From Comamonadaceae bacterium (GTDB lineage Bacteria; Pseudomonadota; Gammaproteobacteria; Burkholderiales; Burkholderiaceae_C): a stretch of 10,104 nucleotides of DNA. Made by a program: the position numbers and the translations under genes. Below the pieces are notes generated by a model. That model was not told where the DNA came from, searched no databases, and was given only the letters and a program-made list of their open reading frames with translations. Every line of letters begins with the position of its first letter. Position 1 is the stretch's first letter. Below, piece after piece: positions 6,265 to 10,104 of this stretch. Location: NCBI GenBank assembly GCA_947374505.1, contig CANCCE010000094.1:1-10104 (forward strand), read 5' to 3'.

Positions 6265-7008
6265 ATGACCAGACTCGATCACAAGGTAAGTATCATCACC
6301 GGCGCAGCACAGGGCATTGGCTTGGCCACAGCGCTCAAGTTCGCGGCGGAAGGCGCCATCGTCGTCATTTGTGACTTACGACAAACGGCCATTGACGAGG
6401 CCGTCAAACAATGCAGAGCGCTCGGTGCACAAACTATCGGTTGCCTGATGGATGTGACCGATCGCACGATGGTTGACGCGGTGGTTGCGCAGGTGAAAGC
6501 ACAGTTCGGCCGCATTGATGTGTTGGTCAATAACGCCGGCATCACCAAAGATGCGCGGCTGTTAAAAATGACGCTGGCGCAGTTCGATCAGGTGATCGAC
6601 GTGAACCTGCGCGGCGTCTTTCATTGCGCCCAAGCCGTGGCTGACACCATGATTGCGCAAGGCAGCGGCGTGATTCTGAATGCCAGTTCGGTGGTCGGTA
6701 TTTACGGCAATTTTGGCCAAACCAACTATGCCGCAACCAAGTTTGGGGTGATCGGTTTCACCAAAACCTGGAGCCGAGAACTCGGCCCCAAAGGGATCCG
6801 GGTCAACGCGGTGGCCCCGGGCTTTGTATCGACGCCAATTCTGGACACGATCCCTGACAACGTGTTGCAGGAAATGAAAGCGCGCGTGCCTTTGAAGCGC
6901 TTGGGCAAGCCTGAAGAGATTGCCAACGTTTACGCTTTCTTAGCCAGTGATGAGGCCAGCTACATCAACGGCGCGGTGATAGAAGTGTCAGGCGGGATGA
7001 CGGTCTGA
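6265..7008 (+). CDS. FabG-like short-chain dehydrogenase/reductase
   Basis: A classical SDR of 247 residues, the usual length for FabG and PhaB type 3-oxoacyl reductases. The nucleotide site TGAAQGIG is at 12-19, NNAG at 89-92 and the structural Asn at 114. The catalytic set is Ser142, Tyr155 and Lys159 (YAATK). NAVAPGF (181-187) and the C-terminal SGGMTV are typical of the FabG group. Asp37 at the end of the second strand (VVICDLR) more often goes with NAD(H) than NADP(H), which is an inference. It is not in a fab cluster, so it is probably a paralogue acting on an acyl-CoA or another 3-oxo substrate rather than the housekeeping fatty-acid enzyme. The ribosome binding site is weak, but a good promoter lies upstream. 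The transporter pair follows after 20 bases and is probably co-transcribed. SDR call is firm, FabG-like is likely, substrate is unknown. Confidence 0.92.
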   Translation: MTRLDHKVSIITGAAQGIGLATALKFAAEGAIVVICDLRQTAIDEAVKQCRALGAQTIGCLMDVTDRTMVDAVVAQVKAQFGRIDVLVNNAGITKDARLLKMTLAQFDQVIDVNLRGVFHCAQAVADTMIAQGSGVILNASSVVGIYGNFGQTNYAATKFGVIGFTKTWSRELGPKGIRVNAVAPGFVSTPILDTIPDNVLQEMKARVPLKRLGKPEEIANVYAFLASDEASYINGAVIEVSGGMTV

Positions 7009-7028
7009 ACTGCAGCGATAATGCGCGC

Positions 7029-7604
7029 ATGAGCGCTTTCCCCCCTGACGATCGTCCACGTCCCGCATCCCTCACCGACCTATTTGTGTCCTTCACGCTG
7101 CTGGCCTTACAAGGTTTTGGCGGCGTCTTGGCCGTGGTGCAAAGAGAACTGGTCGAAAAGAAACGTTGGATGACGCGCGATGAATTCATTGAAGACTGGT
7201 CGGTGTCACAAATATTGCCCGGACCCAATGTGATCAATCTGGCCCTGATCGTTGGCGGCCGCTACTTCGGCCTCAAGGGTGCATTGGTGGGTCTGGCAGG
7301 CATGCTGGTGGTGCCGTTGGTGCTGGTGTTGGCTCTTGCCCTGGTTTATTCACAATTTGCAGACCACCCGGGCGTCGCTGGCGCCTTGCGCGGCATGGGT
7401 GCAGTGGCTGCTGGCCTGATTTTGTCGACCGGCATCAAACTGATCGGCGCCCTCAAAAGCAATGTGCTGGGCTGGCGCTGGTGCGCGGTATTGGGGCTGT
7501 CTTGTCTGCTCAGCGTCGCCGTGTTCCGGCTCCCGTTGGCCTACGTGTTGTTTGGGCTTGGCAGCTTGGCTTTTGGCCTGACCTTTAGAAAGATGAAACC
7601 ATGA
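7029..7604 (+). CDS. chrA: Chromate transporter (CHR family), first half-size subunit
   Basis: A 191-residue inner-membrane protein that matches one half of the CHR superfamily, whose studied members export chromate by a proton-linked mechanism. It shows LLALQGFGGVLAVVQRELV (24-42), the position of the family FGG motif, and PGPNVINLA (64-72), the conserved PGP motif. Hydrophobic spans at about 83-108, 117-140, 148-165 and 168-186 fit the half-transporter topology. The Pro usually following FGG is Val here. Short CHR proteins act in pairs, and the next gene is the other half: the stop TGA and the next ATG overlap as ATGA, so translation is coupled. No ribosome binding site is evident before the ATG at 7029, 20 bases after the dehydrogenase stop. 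No ChrB-type regulator is nearby. Substrate specificity for chromate is assumed from the family and not shown. Confidence 0.88.
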   Translation: MSAFPPDDRPRPASLTDLFVSFTLLALQGFGGVLAVVQRELVEKKRWMTRDEFIEDWSVSQILPGPNVINLALIVGGRYFGLKGALVGLAGMLVVPLVLVLALALVYSQFADHPGVAGALRGMGAVAAGLILSTGIKLIGALKSNVLGWRWCAVLGLSCLLSVAVFRLPLAYVLFGLGSLAFGLTFRKMKP

Positions 7605-8185
7605 GCGAAACGCCGCAGCTGATACTCGGCGCCCATGAATGGTTTCAGTTTTTTCTCCACTACCTCTCGCTCTCGCTGCTGCAGATCGGCGGTGCTATCG
7701 CCACCATCCCGGACATGCACCGCTTTCTGGTCGACCAGAACCTCTGGCTGACGGACGCTCAATTCAATGCGTCTGTAGCGATTGCCCAATCCGCGCCAGG
7801 ACCAAACGTCCTCTTCATCGCACTCATGGGTTGGAATGTCGGCATGAACGCGGGCGGTATTTTGACCGGGCTGCTCGGTATTGTGCTGGCGATGGGGGGA
7901 ATGTTGATTCCCAGTTCAGTGCTGACTTACAACGCCACCCAGTGGAGCCACCGTAATCGCAATTTGCGTGCTGTTCGTGCCTTCAAACAGGGCATGGCCC
8001 CGATCGTGGTGGCGTTGTTACTTGCTACCGGCTGGATTCTCGCAACCGCCAGTGGCAAGTCGCTGGACCACTGGCCACTGTGGTTGCTGGCCGGTGTGAG
8101 CACCGTGATCTGCTGGCGCACCAATCTGCACATATTGTGGCTGCTGGCGGCCGGTGCACTGTTGGGCTGGTTCGGCTTGGTTTGA
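7601..8185 (+). CDS. chrA: Chromate transporter (CHR family), second half-size subunit
   Basis: A 194-residue membrane protein forming the partner of the preceding CHR half. LLQIGGAIATIPDM (26-39) occupies the FGG motif position in altered form, and SAPGPNVLFIALMGW (64-78) contains the conserved PGP. Hydrophobic segments at about 84-110, 132-150, 158-171 and 176-193 suit the inner membrane. The two halves differ clearly in sequence, as expected of antiparallel paired subunits in short-CHR systems, where both are needed. Start and preceding stop overlap by ATGA, so equal expression by coupled translation is likely. The stop codon is 4 bases from the rlmB stop on the other strand, with no terminator hairpin between. 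The family assignment is good; whether it moves chromate, sulfate or something else is open because the FGGP motif is not intact in either half. Confidence 0.88.
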   Translation: MSETPQLILGAHEWFQFFLHYLSLSLLQIGGAIATIPDMHRFLVDQNLWLTDAQFNASVAIAQSAPGPNVLFIALMGWNVGMNAGGILTGLLGIVLAMGGMLIPSSVLTYNATQWSHRNRNLRAVRAFKQGMAPIVVALLLATGWILATASGKSLDHWPLWLLAGVSTVICWRTNLHILWLLAAGALLGWFGLV

Positions 8186-8189
8186 AGCA

Positions 8190-8939
8190 TCAGCGCCGCT
8201 GGCGCAGAGCTTCGTAGAGGCAGACGCCGCTGGCCACTGAGACGTTCAGGCTTTCAACCGCGCCGTGCATCGGAATGCTGACGAGTTCGTCGCAGGTTTT
8301 GCGGGTGAGTTGACGCATGCCCTCGCCTTCAGCACCCAACACCAAGGCCACCGGACCTTTGAGGTCGACGTCATAAATGGTTTTGGGCGCATCGTCGCTG
8401 GTGCCAATGCACCAGATGTTGCGCTCCTTGAGCTCGCCCAAGGTGCGCGCCAGGTTCGTGACCATGAAATACGGCATGGTTTCGGCGGCGCCACTGGCGA
8501 CCTTGGCCACCGTGGCATTGATACCGGCAGCATGGTCTTTGGGGGCGATCACGGCATGCGCACCAGCACCGTCAGCCACACGCAAACAGGCGCCTAGATT
8601 GTGGGGATCGGTGACGCCGTCCAGCACCAAGATCAACGGAGATGCCACACCGCTGGCTTCGAGTTGCTCCAGCAATTCGTCCAGTGAGGTGATGACCGCC
8701 ACGGCATTGACACGGGCGACCACGCCCTGATGGCCATGGCTACCGGCCATTTTGGCCAGCCGCACGCCGTCGGATTCGATCAGCCGGATGCCGGCCGCGC
8801 GGGCACGGTCGGTGAACTGACGCATGCGCGCATCGCGGCGGGAGACATCGTAAAAAACTTCGATGACCGATTGAGGCGCAGTTTTGATGCGCACGCCAAG
8901 GGCATGAAAGCCAAAAAGAACTTTAGGAGGAGAAGACAT
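8190..8939 (-). CDS. rlmB: 23S rRNA (guanosine(2251)-2'-O)-methyltransferase RlmB
   Basis: RlmB is a SPOUT (SpoU-type) enzyme that uses S-adenosylmethionine to methylate the 2'-hydroxyl of G2251 in the peptidyl-transferase P loop of 23S rRNA. The 249-residue product has the usual length. An N-terminal RNA-binding domain (about 6-76) begins VLFGFHALGVRI and includes GSHGHQGVVA (66-75). The catalytic domain carries motif 1 LDGVTDPHNLGACLRVADG (106-124, with Asn114 and Arg120), motif 2 LGAEGEGMRQL (201-211) and motif 3 IPMHGAVESLNVSVA (222-236), where the trefoil knot binds the cofactor. All expected residues are present. The ATG at 8939 has only a weak upstream GGG and no better alternative. 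The gene lies 21 bases downstream of the ABC ATPase gene and may be read from the same promoter. In many genomes rlmB follows rnr; rnr is not in this window. Confidence 0.95.
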   Translation of the reverse strand: MSSPPKVLFGFHALGVRIKTAPQSVIEVFYDVSRRDARMRQFTDRARAAGIRLIESDGVRLAKMAGSHGHQGVVARVNAVAVITSLDELLEQLEASGVASPLILVLDGVTDPHNLGACLRVADGAGAHAVIAPKDHAAGINATVAKVASGAAETMPYFMVTNLARTLGELKERNIWCIGTSDDAPKTIYDVDLKGPVALVLGAEGEGMRQLTRKTCDELVSIPMHGAVESLNVSVASGVCLYEALRQRR

Positions 8940-8948
8940 GCCCGATTA

Positions 8949-8970
8949 TCACAGGCTCCGTCACAGGCTC
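8949..8970. repeat. 12-base tandem duplication that doubles the ABC ATPase stop codon
   Basis: TCACAGGCTC occurs at 8949-8958 and 8961-8970, a 12-base period. Read on the minus strand this is GAGCCTGTGA repeated, so a second in-frame TGA follows the first by 12 bases, and a TAA follows directly. It looks like a small slippage duplication at the end of the ATPase gene. Confidence 0.6.
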
Positions 8971-9677
8971 TGCGGCACCACCTGACCGGCCTCGATCGTG
9001 ATCTTGCGTTGACACTGCGCGGCGATGGACTGGTCGTGCGTCACCAGCACCAGTGTCGTTCCCAGCTCTTGGTTGAGTTCGAACATCAGTTTCATGACGG
9101 TCTCGCCCGTGGCGAAGTCCAGGCTGCCGGTTGGCTCATCGGCCAGTAGCACAGCAGGTTGAACCACGAATGCACGGGCCAGCGCCACGCGCTGTTGCTC
9201 GCCGCCCGACAGCACCTTGGGGTAGTGCCCAAGTCGTTGGCCGAGGCCAACCCGACCGAGCATCTCAGTGGCCAAGGCTCGCGCACCGCGGGTGCCAGAC
9301 AACTCCAGCGGCAGCATGACGTTTTCAAGGGCCGTGAGATTGGCCATCAGCTGGAAGCTCTGAAACACAAACCCGACTTTTTGCGCACGCAAGGCGGCCC
9401 GGTCGTCTTCGCTGATGGCAAAAATATCTTGGCCGGCCAGTTTTACCGTGCCTTTGGTGGGTGTGTCGAGTCCGGCAATGATCGACAACAAGGTGCTTTT
9501 GCCAGAACCGGAAGCGCCAACGATGGCGGCTGTTTCCTTGGCTGACAAGGAGAAATCAATATCACGCAAAATAGTCAAGGTGCCCGTCGAGTCGGTGACT
9601 GACTTGAAAACGTGCTCGACGGCGATAATGGCGACCGGTGCGGCCTCGGGACGCTCAACAGGATTCGTTTCGGACAT
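8961..9677 (-). CDS. ybbA: ABC transporter ATP-binding protein, YbbA/LolD/MacB type
   Basis: A 238-residue ATPase subunit of the LolCDE/MacB-like exporter class, which works at the inner membrane with FtsX-type permeases. Walker A GASGSGKST is at 54-62, the Q-loop Gln at 106, signature LSGGEQQR at 156-163, Walker B VLLADE with catalytic Glu181, D-loop SLD at 185-187 and H-loop His214. The start is set at the ATG at 9677, which has AAAAGG 5 bases upstream. The frame is open 58 codons further to 9851, but that extension is Arg/Lys-rich, unlike the family, and crosses into the divergent gene. The opposite neighbour encodes a TesA-type esterase, the same arrangement as E. coli ybbA-tesA, which favours YbbA over LolD. 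In E. coli a permease gene, ybbP, follows; here rlmB follows instead. The stop codon is duplicated 12 bases downstream. Confidence 0.9.
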   Translation of the reverse strand: MSETNPVERPEAAPVAIIAVEHVFKSVTDSTGTLTILRDIDFSLSAKETAAIVGASGSGKSTLLSIIAGLDTPTKGTVKLAGQDIFAISEDDRAALRAQKVGFVFQSFQLMANLTALENVMLPLELSGTRGARALATEMLGRVGLGQRLGHYPKVLSGGEQQRVALARAFVVQPAVLLADEPTGSLDFATGETVMKLMFELNQELGTTLVLVTHDQSIAAQCQRKITIEAGQVVPQSL

Positions 9678-9789
9678 GACAGCCTTTTCAATAAACACAA
9701 CGCTCAACAATCTTCGCGCACGCAGCGACTTTAACAAGCGAGGCAATTTAGCCACGCTTGCAGCGGCAAAGCCTTTGCAACCGTGCGGA
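9678..9789. promoter_or_regulatory. Divergent intergenic region between ybbA-like and tesA-like genes
   Basis: This 112-base gap must hold promoters for both directions. I found no hexamer pair good enough to place either; TTGTTA with AAGATT 17 bases downstream on the minus strand is weak. The esterase frame stays open across the gap to an ATG at 9676 that overlaps the ATPase start, so part of it could be coding if that start is used. Confidence 0.35.
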
Positions 9790-10104
9790 ATGCAGTGGGT
9801 TTGGCGCGCCCTGCTCTTGCCCGGCTTGTTGGTCTTGCTCGCCTCGCCCATGCTGGGTCAGGCGCAACCGGCAGCCAATGCAAGCCCAGTAACCCGCAGC
9901 AGCACGGACACTGTGTTGGTGGTCGGCGACTCCCTGAGCGCTGAATACGGGCTCCAGCGCGGCAGTGGCTGGGTCGCCCTGCTGGAAGAAAAGCTGCAAG
10001 CTGAAAAGCGTGCGGTCACGGTTGTGAACGCCAGCATCAGCGGCGACACCACCGCCGGCGGCCGCGCGCGCTTGGCTGCGCTGCTCAGACAACACCAACC
10101 GAGC
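9790..10104 (+). CDS. tesA: TesA-type GDSL arylesterase/thioesterase, periplasmic (partial, 3' end cut)
   Basis: The frame runs from an ATG at 9790 to the window end without a stop (105 codons). The first 25 residues form a signal peptide: MQWVWR, a Leu-rich core, then a probable cleavage after GQA, so the enzyme should be periplasmic. The mature part begins with the SGNH-hydrolase block I VGDSLSAEYGL, with nucleophile Ser48, and continues to block II NASISGDTTAGGR (80-92) with Gly85 as oxyanion residue. This spacing and wording are typical of the TesA/arylesterase group, which hydrolyses acyl thioesters and aryl or short-chain esters. The third and fourth blocks, including the Asp and His of the catalytic set, lie beyond the window. 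An in-frame ATG at 9676 exists but would put 38 polar residues before the signal peptide. It is divergent from the YbbA-like gene, as in E. coli. Confidence 0.88.
   Translation, partial: MQWVWRALLLPGLLVLLASPMLGQAQPAANASPVTRSSTDTVLVVGDSLSAEYGLQRGSGWVALLEEKLQAEKRAVTVVNASISGDTTAGGRARLAALLRQHQPS

Noticed and set aside
9678..9851. N-terminal extension of the ABC ATPase to 9851
   Set aside because: The extra 58 residues are basic and unlike the family, and they overlap the upstream region and signal peptide of the divergent esterase; the ATG at 9677 has a ribosome binding site.

Overview
The window looks like ordinary chromosome from a betaproteobacterium of the order Burkholderiales, most likely a Comamonadaceae member of the Rhodoferax/Polaromonas kind. 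This is an inference from gene content and protein style (a short CaiB-family protein, a long YgiQ radical SAM protein, a split chromate transporter, and an ABC ATPase divergent from a TesA-type esterase). No rRNA, tRNA, CRISPR array, transposase or phage structural gene was seen. Genes are packed closely and no gene-free stretch exceeds 300 bases.

Layout, left half: a short family III CoA-transferase-like gene (+, about 118-993) converges on an orphan ParB-like gene (-, 1016-1786). That gene lies 9 bases downstream of a large ygiQ radical SAM gene (-, 1796-4177), so the two are probably co-transcribed. The 208 bases upstream of ygiQ hold a strong inverted repeat around a -10-like hexamer, a small hairpin, and a REP/MITE-like palindromic element of about 105 bases. 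The element ends just after the stop codon of a small CHRD-domain lipoprotein gene (-, 4386-4844). Upstream of that, on the same strand, is a soluble PAS histidine kinase of the NarX/DegS class (-, 4924 to 6087 or 6012) with no response regulator beside it.

Layout, right half: a 177-base divergent region with a good sigma-70-type promoter leads into a FabG-like short-chain dehydrogenase (+, 6265-7008). It is followed after 20 bases by a pair of half-size chromate-transporter (CHR) genes overlapping by ATGA (+, 7029-7604 and 7601-8185); these three probably form one transcript. They converge, with 4 bases between, on rlmB (-, 8190-8939). rlmB lies 21 bases downstream of a YbbA/LolD-type ABC ATPase gene (-, 8961-9677). 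Divergent from the ATPase, a TesA-type periplasmic GDSL esterase/thioesterase (+, from about 9790) runs off the window end. The ATPase/esterase divergence matches the ybbA-tesA arrangement of E. coli, but the permease expected after ybbA is replaced by rlmB.

I found no convincing undescribed multi-gene system. The items most worth a second look are the ParB-like protein attached to ygiQ, the operator-like palindrome at the ygiQ promoter, the palindromic element with a duplicated right arm, and the orphan histidine kinase with a repeated 8-mer at its 5' end and an uncertain start codon.
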